NCBI RefSeq assembly: GCF_006381105.1 | Contig: NZ_VDET01000008.1 | Location: forward strand, 124,001-188,000 | Direction of reading: 5' to 3' | Source of the DNA: Flavicella sediminum | GTDB taxonomy: Bacteria; Bacteroidota; Bacteroidia; Flavobacteriales; Flavobacteriaceae | Length of the DNA: 64,000 bases | Part shown: one piece after another, positions 56,901-64,000 of the stretch | Layout: each line of letters opens with the position of its first letter | Position numbering within the stretch: position 1 is the stretch's first letter | Notes under the pieces: generated by a model | Told to the model about the DNA's origin: nothing | Database searches by the model: none | What the model saw: the letters and a program-made list of their open reading frames with translations, nothing else | Program-made: the position numbers and the translations under genes

Positions 56901-57568
56901 AAATAACTGTCTTTTTTTAACTCGAATTTAGATTTAGGTTGACTAATTCTAGCTTCATTTATTTGGTAGAAGTCTAGCGCATTGTGACTTAAAAAGTCAA
57001 ATAGTGTTGGACGGTATTTTTGAGAATTTTCTTCTAAATCTAAAATGTCCTTATAGCTTTGCAAAGCTGTATTCTGCGTAAGCTTACTATTTTCTAAAGA
57101 TTTTTTATAATGGAAGGCAATTTCGGAAAATAGCGTTTGCAAATCCCAAGTTCTAAAATCTACGGACTTTGTTTCTGTTTTTGTCCGTTGGTAAATTTTC
57201 CATCTGTTTTTGTTGTAATATTCCCAATACAATTTGGCAAGAATACTTTCTAAAATATTTTTTGTAGGACTTGCAGAAGTTTTAATTTCTGCTTGTAATT
57301 GGGTAATCACTTTTATTTCTGAATCTTCTTCTAATACAAATGAGAATTTGCTTTTGTAGATCAGTGTTTTTATAAGTTGAGGTGAGTTTTTATCTTTTTT
57401 AGCTTTTAAGTAAATTTTTTCAACTTCAGAACTGGCCGATTTGGGTAGAAGTTTGAGTTCATAGGCATGTACATTTTCCCATAAACTACTATATGTATTG
57501 TGTTTTTTTTGTCCCTTAATAGCTAAAGAAATGGTAAGGAATAGGAGAATTAAAAATATCTTTTTCAT
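50927..57568 (-). CDS. Alpha-2-macroglobulin-family protein with embedded CarboxypepD_reg and TonB-plug segment
   Basis: The protein has 2213 residues from the ATG of MKKIFLILLF; a TTG seven codons upstream is less likely. A signal peptide ends near AIKGQ. Helical and MG-like domains fill the first 590 residues. MG2 has FIFTDRSIYRPGQTVFFKAILL. At about 1208-1290 lies a CarboxypepD_reg domain (GTVYDEDKQPIAGVSVSIEG, GNFTL) and at 1290-1408 a SusC-type plug (ELEEVIVVGYGSQRK, ALQGQVSGI, ILIRGTSSTPNSPPLYVVDGVP, GARGANGVVLISTKTG). The A2M domain follows (LRTDKNGDIRFEFTMPEALTKWK). The thioester motif CAEQ is intact at Cys1653. The frame is continuous and no barrel follows the plug. A2M proteins trap proteases. 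Confidence 0.93.
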   Translation of the reverse strand: MKKIFLILLFLTISLAIKGQKKHNTYSSLWENVHAYELKLLPKSASSEVEKIYLKAKKDKNSPQLIKTLIYKSKFSFVLEEDSEIKVITQLQAEIKTSASPTKNILESILAKLYWEYYNKNRWKIYQRTKTETKSVDFRTWDLQTLFSEIAFHYKKSLENSKLTQNTALQSYKDILDLEENSQKYRPTLFDFLSHNALDFYQINEARISQPKSKFELKKDSYFTHFEEENLVHKDSSSLELAALKTYQQLLHFHKKDKNPTAYITVYIDALEFIYKNSISKNKENLLLQSYKQLQKKYRHHAISTQLDYKIAKRYKKQADQYNPKGNTENQFKNKEALAACNLAIGLFPNSEGSKNCLALKAQIQSKKLRIQSEKHIPTNSHTRLLIEYSNIDKLYFTAFKINKKESAQFRKIYSDSLKIRFLNKKPPTEKWEVPLKTENDFQKHQTEIVTPKFTHGEYILFVTTSKDTISHTKLNAISTLQATDLALIQNSENGVYSYQVVNRNNGRPIPNAKVNLKNSRTTSTYNKHLDKSFQTDKNGWFSYKPKARHQNLVATVTNGEETAYFGNYYLNDWQRYDDKEEDLEIEIKPFIFTDRSIYRPGQTVFFKAILLKKQGTKTEAFTKEYVELIVEDPNGQEVQKLDLKLNEFGAISGEFKLPNNGLTGTYSFEIDESEKQPSKFYNTADFDFDYDANFSISVEEYKRPKFKTEFKPTKETYKLNDSIIATGTATAFSGSTISEAKVSYRVVRTANFPSWYRWSQRNFQQSERLEITHGETTTDAQGNYKIYFKAIPDAKITKESQPTFNYVVYADVTDINGETHDTQTTIKVGYHALTSKISIPEKLDKTQTTHSIHLETKNLNNQFVAAKGILKIYKLTAPKKPLRSRSWPAPDYQEITKTEFETLFPNEPYDKISQEKGKLVFQQKFDTEKSKKIELKNIQQWISGKYIALLECTDKFNQTVKEEQQFSVFSDKETRVADQDLFFIKTDKQHYQPNETIQLKIGSASKDITLSLAIEKNHKIVKRHFIHLNNEIKTLTIPVTKKDIGGFAIKYEYVNYNEFHKGNLSISVPYKAHNLTIETLTFRNKLQPGAEQTWAFKIKGNQKENVAAEILASMYDASLDEFKSHQWQFSPTAKNNYRTYGNSSTAHNSFGTTYFVIRNNSYAKYHFQQQKFDQLNWFGFSFTNNNWIQTSYLKSIRKTLVLKNIYDKTIKKGTIQGTVYDEDKQPIAGVSVSIEGNSKGTSTDFDGNFTLKANKRDKLTFTYIGFEPLTIKLTKNNQYNIMLSQSSSELEEVIVVGYGSQRKASLTGAVSKTRVSDISSALQGQVSGINLGYTNGESSNILIRGTSSTPNSPPLYVVDGVPVENFDLSSIGVNDISSLDVLKDAAATAVYGARGANGVVLISTKTGLKKIEEELNQVQARSNLKETAFFFPHLRTDKNGDIRFEFTMPEALTKWKLQLLAHTKKLQTATKTLTSFTQKELMITPNAPRFLREGDQISISSKIASMSTKQLTGFAQLQLTDALTGKNINEFLLNTVKTKNFSIAAKGNTQVSWTLQIPENIQAVQYKIVAKAGDFSDGEQNVLPVLSNRMLVTETLPLWVNANETKTFSLDKLKNNTSKTLKNHKLTLEMTTNPAWYAVQALPYLMEYPYECAEQTFSRYYANVLASHLVNNNPKIKAVFKQWQSSDALLSNLEKNQELKSLIIQETPWLRDAQSETEQKKRIALLFDLEKTKNNLTKNLEQLEQMQMSNGGFPWFKGSRYANRNITQHIVAGFGHLKKLGIQGNSVTEEKIIKKALQFLDKEITDDYNKLTQKASEIRQRENNKNKGIQAEKDYLAKNHLNSSQLHYLYLRSFYNKIAIPNTSINALTFYKKQTAQFWKEAKLYNKGLSALILYREGKETLAKNIIQSLKENSITSSEMGMYWKENTSSWYWYQSPIETQSLFIEVFAEIDNDTKTIDALKKYLIKNKQTHSWKTTKATTEAIYALLLQGSDWLAIENSLDLVIGNKKIEPSKLENVKTEAGTGYFKTSWKPNEITPEMATVTISKKDKGMAWGALYWQYFEDLDKITSTNTSLTIAKKLFLKSNSKQGKVLTEITENTNLKVGSLITIRIEIATDRDLEFIHLKDLRAAGVEPINVLSSYKWQDGLGYYESTKDASSHFFFDNLPKGTYVFEYDVRANNSGNFSNGISSIESMYAPEFSSHSKGNRLHIH

Positions 57569-57677
57569 GGGAATTGTTTTTTTGTACAAATTACTCTAAA
57601 ATTATAGAATCTCTTCTTAGGTTTTGAAATATTCTTTTTGGAAATCCTTACTTTTACAATTCAAAAATAATCTTTTT

Positions 57678-59033
57678 ATGAACATACATTTTATAGCGAT
57701 TGGAGGAAGTGCGATGCACAATTTGGCACTGGCATTATATCAAAAAGGATACCAGATAACAGGTAGTGATGATGCTATATTCGAACCTTCAAAATCTAGA
57801 TTGGATGCAAAAGGATTATTGCCAGATGCATTCGGTTGGTTTCCTGAAAAAATTTCAACAAAATTAGATGCTATCGTTTTGGGAATGCATGCGAAGGCCG
57901 ACAACCCAGAGTTGTTAAAGGCACAAGAATTGCGTGTGAAAATTTATTCTTATCCTGAGTTTTTATACGAGCAGTCAAAAGATAAAACCAGAGTGGTGAT
58001 TGGTGGTTCTCACGGAAAAACGACCATTACTTCTATGATATTACATGTGTTGAATTATCATGATGTTGCTGTTGATTATATGGTAGGTGCACAATTGGAA
58101 GGTTTTGATACCATGGTGCATTTGACTGAGGAAAATGAATTTATAATTTTAGAAGGCGATGAATATTTATCTTCTCCGATAGACAGAAGGCCTAAATTTC
58201 ATTTATACAAACCGAATATAGCTTTGCTAAGTGGTATTGCTTGGGATCATATCAATGTATTTCCAACTTTTGAAAATTACAAAGAGCAGTTTCAAATATT
58301 TACAGATTCCTTGACCAATGGAGGGATTATGGTGTATAACGAAGAAGATACACATGTAAAAGATGTGGTAGAAGGAAGTTCACATACCATAAAAAGGTAT
58401 GCCTATGGAACACCAAAGTATCATATTGAAAATGGAGTGACCTATTTAGAAACTCCGGACGGAGCTATGCCTTTAGAAATATTTGGCGGACATAATTTAC
58501 AAAACTTAGCAGGAGCAAAATGGATTTGTCAGCATGTGGGTGTGGGAGAAGAAGAATTTTACGAAGCCATTGCCAGTTTTAAAGGAGCGAGTAAACGTTT
58601 GGAGAAAATTGTAGAAAATAAGAGTACAGTTGTTTTTAAAGATTTTGCGCATTCGCCATCAAAAGTAAAAGCAACAACAACTGCTGTTAAAAATCAATAT
58701 GCAAAAAGAACGGTTTTAGCCTGTTTAGAATTGCATACCTATAGCAGTTTGAACGCTGAGTTTTTGGAAGAATATGTTGGAGCATTGGATAAGGCAGATA
58801 AAGCAGTTGTTTTTTATTCACCAAGTGCAGTTAAAATAAAACAATTAGAAGAGGTTACTGAAAAACAGATCAAAGATGCTTTTAAAAGAGACGACTTAAT
58901 TGTATATACGAACCCTAAGGAATTTAAAGATTATTTGTTTTCTCAAAATTTAGAGCAAACAGCTTTGTTATTAATGAGCTCAGGGAATTATGGCGGTTTA
59001 GATTTTGAAGAAGTCAAAAATTTATTGAATTAA
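57678..59033 (+). CDS. mpl: UDP-MurNAc:tripeptide ligase (murein peptide ligase)
   Basis: The protein has 451 residues from the ATG of MNIHFIAIGGSAMHN; 18 in-frame codons upstream give no Mur-like sequence. It is a three-domain Mur ligase: an N-terminal UDP-binding domain (GSDDAIFEP), the ATP loop GGSHGKTTITSM near residue 113, the central EGDEYLSSPIDRRPKFHLYKP motif (Mpl rather than MurC), and a C-terminal domain with FKDFAHSPSKVKATTTAVK and ELHTYSSLN. Mpl re-attaches recovered L-Ala-D-Glu-mDap to UDP-MurNAc in the cytoplasm. MurC is the closest alternative. It is divergent from the A2M gene. Confidence 0.9.
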   Translation: MNIHFIAIGGSAMHNLALALYQKGYQITGSDDAIFEPSKSRLDAKGLLPDAFGWFPEKISTKLDAIVLGMHAKADNPELLKAQELRVKIYSYPEFLYEQSKDKTRVVIGGSHGKTTITSMILHVLNYHDVAVDYMVGAQLEGFDTMVHLTEENEFIILEGDEYLSSPIDRRPKFHLYKPNIALLSGIAWDHINVFPTFENYKEQFQIFTDSLTNGGIMVYNEEDTHVKDVVEGSSHTIKRYAYGTPKYHIENGVTYLETPDGAMPLEIFGGHNLQNLAGAKWICQHVGVGEEEFYEAIASFKGASKRLEKIVENKSTVVFKDFAHSPSKVKATTTAVKNQYAKRTVLACLELHTYSSLNAEFLEEYVGALDKADKAVVFYSPSAVKIKQLEEVTEKQIKDAFKRDDLIVYTNPKEFKDYLFSQNLEQTALLLMSSGNYGGLDFEEVKNLLN

Positions 59034-59048
59034 AAAGGGAGTGTAATA

Positions 59049-59083
59049 AAAAAAGGGAACAAATAAAATTTGTTCCCTTTTTT
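59049..59083. terminator. Bidirectional terminator after mpl
   Basis: AAAAAAGGGAACAAAT and ATTTGTTCCCTTTTTT form a perfect 16-bp stem with an AAA loop, between mpl and the convergent barrel gene. Confidence 0.9.
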
Positions 59084-59107
59084 GTATGTATATATTAAGT
59101 TCAGTGC

Positions 59108-59629
59108 TTAAAATCTTTTTCCAATTCCAATTCCAACAGACCAAGTAGCCGTATGATTTGGTCGAAAATCGTAGAATATAGTGGGTGCTACATCCCAATC
59201 TTTAGCAAATTCTACTTCGTATTCAATTCCCGTTCTGATAATGAATAAATTTTCATTTTTTTCATACTCAATACCGCTACCCAGAACTAAAATCCATTCT
59301 TCGTAAAATTTCCAAAGCATGTCAAAGGTTAAAACAACAGGATATTCTTTTGAAACAGAAATGGTATGCTCTTTTTCTAATTCAAAAATTTCTAGTTCTA
59401 AATCGTTGTGAAATCCAATTCCCCATTCTTCATTAAACCAGTATTCTATGTCCAGTCCTAAAGAAGGAACAATTACGGTCTGATCTCCCTGATTTGTAGC
59501 CAAAGGAATGTAGGTGTGACTAAGTATTGGGCTAATTCTGAAATGTTTAAAGCTTTCTTGTGCAAAGGAGTTAAAAGTTAGAAAGAAGCTAGAAATTATT
59601 AAAATATGTAAGATTGTACGGGTGTTCAT
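59108..59629 (-). CDS. Secreted small outer-membrane-like protein
   Basis: This protein of 173 residues starts at the ATG of MNTRTILHIL; a signal peptide ends FLTFNSFAQ. It has alternating strands (IVPSLGLDIEYWFNEEWGIGFHNDLELEIFEL, VVLTFDMLWKFYEEWILVLGSGIEYEKNENLFIIRTGIEYEVEFAKDWDVAPTIFYD, spread over residues 45-150) and ends SVGIGIGKRF. This looks like a barrel of about eight strands. Family not recognised. Confidence 0.78.
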   Translation of the reverse strand: MNTRTILHILIISSFFLTFNSFAQESFKHFRISPILSHTYIPLATNQGDQTVIVPSLGLDIEYWFNEEWGIGFHNDLELEIFELEKEHTISVSKEYPVVLTFDMLWKFYEEWILVLGSGIEYEKNENLFIIRTGIEYEVEFAKDWDVAPTIFYDFRPNHTATWSVGIGIGKRF

Positions 59630-59984
59630 TTGAATGCTATTAAGTTGCAAAATTACGGATAATATCATGTTTGCTTTATGATATTTGTTAGTTTTTTTCT
59701 TAAGGAAATCTAATTGGAATATAGTCTGAGAATCATGAATGATAGTTTTGAAATTTAGTAGTAATTCTTGTGTTTTGTTTGAAAGATGTTGAAATGTAAA
59801 ATTCTACTACAATATTAATGTTCTTTAAAGTTTTAGGAACCTGTGTTTTGATTTAACGACAATCGCCAATAGCTATCCTCTTTTTATTTTTTTTTGATAA
59901 ATTTCATTCGCGATTTTTTTAACATTTTTTTAAAGGATTATTTATTAGGTCATATAAATCTATTACTATAATTTTGTGGCTGGT
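59630..59984. other. Non-coding region between divergent genes
   Basis: I see no gene here. Promoter-like boxes stand at both edges: minus-strand TAATTTTG at 59648-59655 (19 bases before the small barrel gene) and plus-strand TAATTTTG at 59969-59976. The middle is AT-rich, with T tracts, and holds no repeat I can recognise. Confidence 0.6.
59969..59976 (+). promoter_or_regulatory. -7 element before the small acidic secreted protein
   Basis: TAATTTTG matches TAnnTTTG eight bases before the ATG. Transcription would begin almost at the start codon. Confidence 0.5.
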
Positions 59985-60398
59985 ATGTACAAAGCACAAA
60001 AAAAACACTTCATATTTCAGCTTGTTTTACTCTTGTTCGGATTTGCAAATTTATATGCAAATTCAAATAATGATCAGGCTGCGTCTTTTTCTAAGAAATT
60101 AGACGAGTGCGTTCGTATCGAAAATCATCTTTTTTTTAAGAGCAATCCTGTTGAACATAAAAATGAAGAGGATTTATTTATAGAAGTTGTAGAAGAGGAT
60201 TTGGAAGAAGAGGTTGAAGAGAGTTTAGATAGCTCTTCTTCTTTTAACTTTAAAAATATTGAAACCGGAACGGGGTTTCATGCGCAACGACTAGAATCTA
60301 TTTCTTGCAAACGCAAAGAAGCAATCCAATACTTTAAGAGATGTGCTGGTTGTGTTTGTGATAGACTTTATGTAAAGTTTCAGGTCTTTATTATTTGA
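59985..60398 (+). CDS. Small secreted acidic protein of unknown function
   Basis: This protein of 137 residues starts at the ATG of MYKAQKKHFIFQLVL; a GTG three codons upstream would lie in the promoter box. A signal peptide ends GFANLYAN. An acidic stretch (EEDLFIEVVEEDLEEEVEESLD, residues 62-83) and three Cys near the end (ISCKRKEAIQYFKRCAGCVCD, residues 106-126) stand out. I do not recognise the family. It precedes an RND efflux operon by about 160 bases and could be co-transcribed, but nothing in its sequence links it to transport. Confidence 0.6.
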   Translation: MYKAQKKHFIFQLVLLLFGFANLYANSNNDQAASFSKKLDECVRIENHLFFKSNPVEHKNEEDLFIEVVEEDLEEEVEESLDSSSSFNFKNIETGTGFHAQRLESISCKRKEAIQYFKRCAGCVCDRLYVKFQVFII

Positions 60399-60559
60399 TT
60401 ATTCTTAACAGTAGGCTCAACTAACAACTTTTTATATAGGAGCTTGTCTGTAAAATCACGCCTTTTAATTATTAAAATAACAACAAGTGTTGGCATCATT
60501 AAGATGCTTAACATGAGTATTCTATAGTAAGAATCAATTACATCAAAAAAGATGAAATC

Positions 60560-61642
60560 ATGAAAAATAACTTCATTTTCATAGGATTACTAGTATCCTT
60601 AATTCAAATTAGTTGTGAAACTAAAAAAATAGAACATAAAGAAGATATCGAGTTTCTTGTAACCAATCCAATCAGAAAAGATACTTCAATAACAAAAGAT
60701 TATGTCAGTCAAATTCACTCAATTAGTCATATTGAACTAAGAGCAATGGAAAAAGGATATTTGCAAAAAATATCTGTTGATGAAGGTCAGTATGTAAAGA
60801 AAGGGCAAATCATGTTTCAAATTATGCCGAATATATACAAAGCAGAACTTTTAAAAGTACAGGCAGAAGCAAGAGCGGCAGAAATAGAATATAAAAACAC
60901 CAAGCATTTGGCCGCGGGGAATGTCGTTTCTAAAAATGAATTGGCTATGGCGAAAGCAAATTTAGAAAAAGCTAAAGCAGATGTAGTATTGGCTCAAACA
61001 CATTTAGATTTTACTACCGTTAGAGCTCCCTTTAATGGAATTATGGATCATTTACATGAAAGAGAAGGGAGTCTTTTAGAAGAAGGAGAATTATTGACAA
61101 GTCTGTCGGATAATAGTAAAATGTGGGTTTATTTTAATGTGCCTGAAGCAGAATATTTAGATTATATCGTCAGTGCAAATAAAGGTGTAAAACAAGAAGT
61201 TGCACTTTTGATGGCCAATAACAAACTGTTTGATAAAAAAGGAGTCGTGGAAACTATTGAAGCAGAATTTAACAATCAAACAGGTAATATTGCTTTTAGA
61301 GCAACTTTTCCAAATCCCGATCGAATTTTAAGACATGGACAAACGGGTAGTATAATTATGCGTGTTCCGCTTAAGAATGCCATTATTATTCCTCAAAAAG
61401 CAACCTTTGAAATTTTGGATAAAAAATATGTTTTTGTTGTTGATGAAGACAATGTGGTAGCACAAAGAGAAATAACTGTAGGGGCAGAATTACCTCATTT
61501 GTTTATTATAGAAGAAGGACTAACAGAAAAAGATGTGATTCTTCTAGAAGGTATTAGAGTTGTTAAGAACAATGAAGAAATTCATACCAAATTTTTAGCA
61601 TCAAATAAAGTGTTGGCTGGTTTAGATCTTTATGCCGAGTAA
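60560..61642 (+). CDS. RND efflux periplasmic adaptor (MFP), lipoprotein
   Basis: This 360-residue protein has the signal LLVSLIQISC with Cys19 as the lipid site. The adaptor fold shows the lipoyl half-motif RAMEKGYLQKISVDEGQYVKKGQIMFQI near residue 65, a short alpha hairpin (KAELLKVQAEARAAEIEYKNTKHLAAGNVVSKNELAMAKANLEKAKADVVLAQ, 95-148), the second lipoyl half TTVRAPFNGIMDHLHEREGSLLEEG, and a C-terminal beta barrel with FRATFPNPDRILRHGQTGSIIM. It links the RND pump to an outer-membrane channel, as AcrA does. The transporter gene begins 24 bases downstream. Confidence 0.93.
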   Translation: MKNNFIFIGLLVSLIQISCETKKIEHKEDIEFLVTNPIRKDTSITKDYVSQIHSISHIELRAMEKGYLQKISVDEGQYVKKGQIMFQIMPNIYKAELLKVQAEARAAEIEYKNTKHLAAGNVVSKNELAMAKANLEKAKADVVLAQTHLDFTTVRAPFNGIMDHLHEREGSLLEEGELLTSLSDNSKMWVYFNVPEAEYLDYIVSANKGVKQEVALLMANNKLFDKKGVVETIEAEFNNQTGNIAFRATFPNPDRILRHGQTGSIIMRVPLKNAIIIPQKATFEILDKKYVFVVDEDNVVAQREITVGAELPHLFIIEEGLTEKDVILLEGIRVVKNNEEIHTKFLASNKVLAGLDLYAE

Positions 61643-61666
61643 TTTAAAATTTAATCTACAAAATAC

Positions 61667-64000
61667 ATGTTTAAAAAATTTATAAAAAGACCGGTTTTGG
61701 CGATTGTCATATCGGTTATAATAGTCTTTATTGGAGGGCTTGCGATTAAACAATTGCCTATTTCTCAATTTCCACAAATTGCACCAACAACAGTAAATAT
61801 TTTTATCGCTTATCCAGGGTCGAGTGCTGATGTTTTGGTGAATTCAACCTTAATTCCTTTAGAAACAGCGATCAATGGTGTTCAAGGAATGCGTTATATA
61901 GCATCAGATGCTACAAGTGCCGGAGAAGCAACACTTCGTATTGTTTTTGAACCAGGAACAGATCCTAATCAAGCTGTAGTTCGAGTCAAAACTAGGGTAG
62001 ACCAAGTAATGCCTTTGTTGCCTGATTTAGTTCAGCGAGAAGGGGTTATTATTACTCCTGTACAGCCAAGTATGTTGATGTATATAAATCTTTCAAGTGA
62101 AGATAAAAATAACGATGAAAAATTTCTATACAACTACGCGTATACCAAAGTTATCCCTGAAATTCAACGTATCAACGGAATTGCAAGTGCAAAAATATTG
62201 GGAAGTAGAAAATATGCCATGCGTGTTTGGTTAAAGCCTGATAGAATGCGCGCTTATAATATTTCTGCGGAAGAGATTTTAGAAGCCATGGAGGATCAGA
62301 GTATTTTAGCAAGACCTGGTAGATTGGGTAGGAGTTCGGGTATGACTTCTCAAGCATTAGAATATGTTTTGACTTATCAGAATAGGTATGACAAACCAGA
62401 GCAATACAAAAAAATTATTATTCGGGCCAACGAAGAGGGAGAGTTGATTACTTTGGCAGATATTGCAGATGTGAAATTGGGAAGTGAGTTTTTCGATATC
62501 TATTCTAATTTAGATGGAAAACCTTCGGCTTCCATTGTTTTAAAGCAGACTTTTGGAAGTAATGGTAGTGATGTTATTAAAGCTGTAAAAGAAAAGTTAG
62601 CAGAGTTAGAAGTTGATTTACCTCCCAATGTAGATTTTCAAATTAGTTATGATGTATCCAACTTTTTAGATGCTTCTATAGAGCAAGTTTTACATACACT
62701 TAGAGATGCATTCATTCTAGTAGCTCTGGTCGTGTTCTTGTTTTTAGGAGATTGGAGATCAACGCTAATTCCTATTATTGCGGTACCGGTATCTTTGATA
62801 GGATCCTTTTTTGTAATGCAGTTATTTGGTTTGTCAATTAACCTGATCACCCTTTTTGCATTGGTGTTGGCTATTGGTATTGTGGTAGATAATGCTATTG
62901 TAGTGGTAGAGGCAGTTCATGTTAAAATGGAAGAAGAGCACTTGTCTCCTTATAAAGCCTCTTCAGAAGTATTAGGTGAAATTGGTGGAGCCATTATTGC
63001 TATCACCTTAGTGATGGTTTCAGTATTTATTCCCATTTCATTTATGACAGGTCCGGTAGGAGTTTTCTACAGACAATTTTCTATTACTATGGCAGGTTCA
63101 ATTGTAATTTCTGCAATTGTAGCCTTAACCTTGACGCCTGTATTGTGTGCAATGCTGCTTAAAAATAATCATGGAAAAACGAAAAAATCACCAATAGATA
63201 AATTTATCATTTGGTTTAATAAGGGGTTTGAAAGGTTGACAGGTAGTTATGTCAAAATTTTAAATAAAATTGTTGCTAGACGTGTCGTAACTTTTGGTAT
63301 GTTAATCGCATTTTGTGTGGGTATTTATATCACAAATGAAGCCTTACCCGCAGGGTTTATTCCAAATGAAGACCAAGGAATGATTTATGCGATTATTCAA
63401 ACGCCCCCTGGAGCTACTTTAGAGCGTACCAATGAAGTTGCAAAAAAACTACAAGTCATTTGTGAAGAAACGGAAGGCGTTGAGTCGGTATCTTCTTTAG
63501 CGGGTTATGAAATTATGACCGAAGGACGTGGGTCTAATGCGGGTACTTGTTTGATTAGTTTGAAGCCGTGGTCTGAACGTCATCATTCGGTTCATGAGAT
63601 TATGGAAGAATTGGAAGAGGAAACCAAGGATTTAGGAGCTGTTATTGAATATTTTGAGCCACCGGCTGTTCCTGGTTTTGGTTCGTCAGGTGGGTTTTCA
63701 ATGCGTTTGTTAGATAAAACGAACTCTACAGATTACCATCACTTTGAGAAAATAAATAATGAGTTTATGGAAGCCTTGTCTAAACGTAAAGAAATTACAG
63801 GTTTGTTTACTTTTTTCTCAGCAAACTATCCTCAATATGAGCTAAAGATCAACAATAAGATTGCCATGCAAAAAGGGGTTACTATTGGCAATGCGATGGA
63901 AAACCTGAACATTTTAATTGGTAGTACCTATGAGCAAGGATTTATTCGTTTTGGTCGATTCTTTAAAGTGTATACACAAGCTGCTCCAGAATACAGAAAA
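61667..64000 (+). CDS. RND (HAE1/AcrB-type) efflux transporter, N-terminal 778 residues
   Basis: The frame opens with MFKKFIKRPVLAIVISVIIVFIGGLAIKQLPISQFPQIAP, the first membrane helix and FPxIAP start of AcrB-like pumps, and continues open to the window end (778 codons; the family has about 1030-1050). Helices 2-6 begin near residue 340 (ALVVFLFLGDWRSTLIPIIAVPVSLIGSFFVMQ). The proton-relay position reads VVDNAIVVVEAV: Asp408 is kept but the second acidic residue of AcrB's DD pair is Asn409. It should export hydrophobic compounds or drugs using the proton gradient. The outer-membrane channel gene would be expected beyond the window. Confidence 0.93.
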   Translation, partial: MFKKFIKRPVLAIVISVIIVFIGGLAIKQLPISQFPQIAPTTVNIFIAYPGSSADVLVNSTLIPLETAINGVQGMRYIASDATSAGEATLRIVFEPGTDPNQAVVRVKTRVDQVMPLLPDLVQREGVIITPVQPSMLMYINLSSEDKNNDEKFLYNYAYTKVIPEIQRINGIASAKILGSRKYAMRVWLKPDRMRAYNISAEEILEAMEDQSILARPGRLGRSSGMTSQALEYVLTYQNRYDKPEQYKKIIIRANEEGELITLADIADVKLGSEFFDIYSNLDGKPSASIVLKQTFGSNGSDVIKAVKEKLAELEVDLPPNVDFQISYDVSNFLDASIEQVLHTLRDAFILVALVVFLFLGDWRSTLIPIIAVPVSLIGSFFVMQLFGLSINLITLFALVLAIGIVVDNAIVVVEAVHVKMEEEHLSPYKASSEVLGEIGGAIIAITLVMVSVFIPISFMTGPVGVFYRQFSITMAGSIVISAIVALTLTPVLCAMLLKNNHGKTKKSPIDKFIIWFNKGFERLTGSYVKILNKIVARRVVTFGMLIAFCVGIYITNEALPAGFIPNEDQGMIYAIIQTPPGATLERTNEVAKKLQVICEETEGVESVSSLAGYEIMTEGRGSNAGTCLISLKPWSERHHSVHEIMEELEEETKDLGAVIEYFEPPAVPGFGSSGGFSMRLLDKTNSTDYHHFEKINNEFMEALSKRKEITGLFTFFSANYPQYELKINNKIAMQKGVTIGNAMENLNILIGSTYEQGFIRFGRFFKVYTQAAPEYRK

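Overview
The window comes from a chromosome of a marine-type Flavobacteriaceae (Bacteroidota). The evidence is a low GC content, promoters of the Bacteroidota type (TTG, about 20 bp, TAnnTTTG), a T9SS type A sorting domain, SusC-like plug and CarboxypepD_reg domains, an ECF sigma/FecR/TonB-receptor unit, many short intergenic palindromes, and a tmRNA tag (GEDNYAMAA) close to the tags I recall from this phylum. There is no rRNA operon, prophage, IS element or CRISPR array; the window is mostly conserved chromosome with several unusual local arrangements.

Layout. 1-4.2 kb: start of malate dehydrogenase, an LtaS-type alkaline-phosphatase-superfamily membrane protein and gyrB, all on the minus strand. 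4.6-9.7 kb: a GatCAB operon in which gatC is short and cryptic and gatB is fused in frame to aspartyl-tRNA synthetase, so that transamidosome parts are covalently joined. 9.8-12.1 kb: four overlapping lipoprotein genes (CsgG-like, a small unknown, DUF4810, DUF799/GNA1162), probably one envelope complex. 12.2-20.3 kb: a complete trp operon (E-G-D-C-F-B-x-A) controlled by an attenuator whose leader peptide has three consecutive Trp codons; x is a secreted VCBS-repeat/T9SS protein lying between trpB and trpA. 20.4-28.9 kb: a FUSC-family membrane protein with a small partner, a plug-less TonB-receptor-like barrel with a 1006-residue TPR protein, and ftsE. 28.9-34.6 kb: three glycosyltransferases, then a small lipoprotein, a PorT-like barrel and a DUF4382 lipoprotein. 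34.8-38.8 kb: ECF sigma, FecR and a TonB-dependent transducer. 38.9-39.3 kb: ssrA (tmRNA). 39.4-41.5 kb: DUF3820, a transglutaminase and kdsA.

41.6-48.8 kb: a thiamine operon transcribed leftward from a TPP riboswitch (thiS, thiC, a second ThiE/TenI-like gene, thiD, a four-helix-bundle gene, thiE, thiG, thiH, with no thiF). It is full of intergenic repeats and ends in a 13-copy heptanucleotide microsatellite that contains the thiH stop codon. 48.9-59.7 kb: an M28 peptidase, a TfoX-N protein, two small barrels, a 2213-residue alpha-2-macroglobulin with an embedded SusC-type CarboxypepD_reg and plug segment, and mpl (peptidoglycan recycling). 60-64 kb: a small secreted acidic protein, then an RND efflux adaptor and an RND transporter cut by the window end.

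The observations most worth a second look are the GatB-AspRS fusion with its hidden GatC, the A2M protein carrying a receptor plug where a bait region would lie, the four-lipoprotein operon with its extra small member, and the foreign-looking genes inside the trp and thi operons. Assignments rest on reading motifs by eye; no database search was run.
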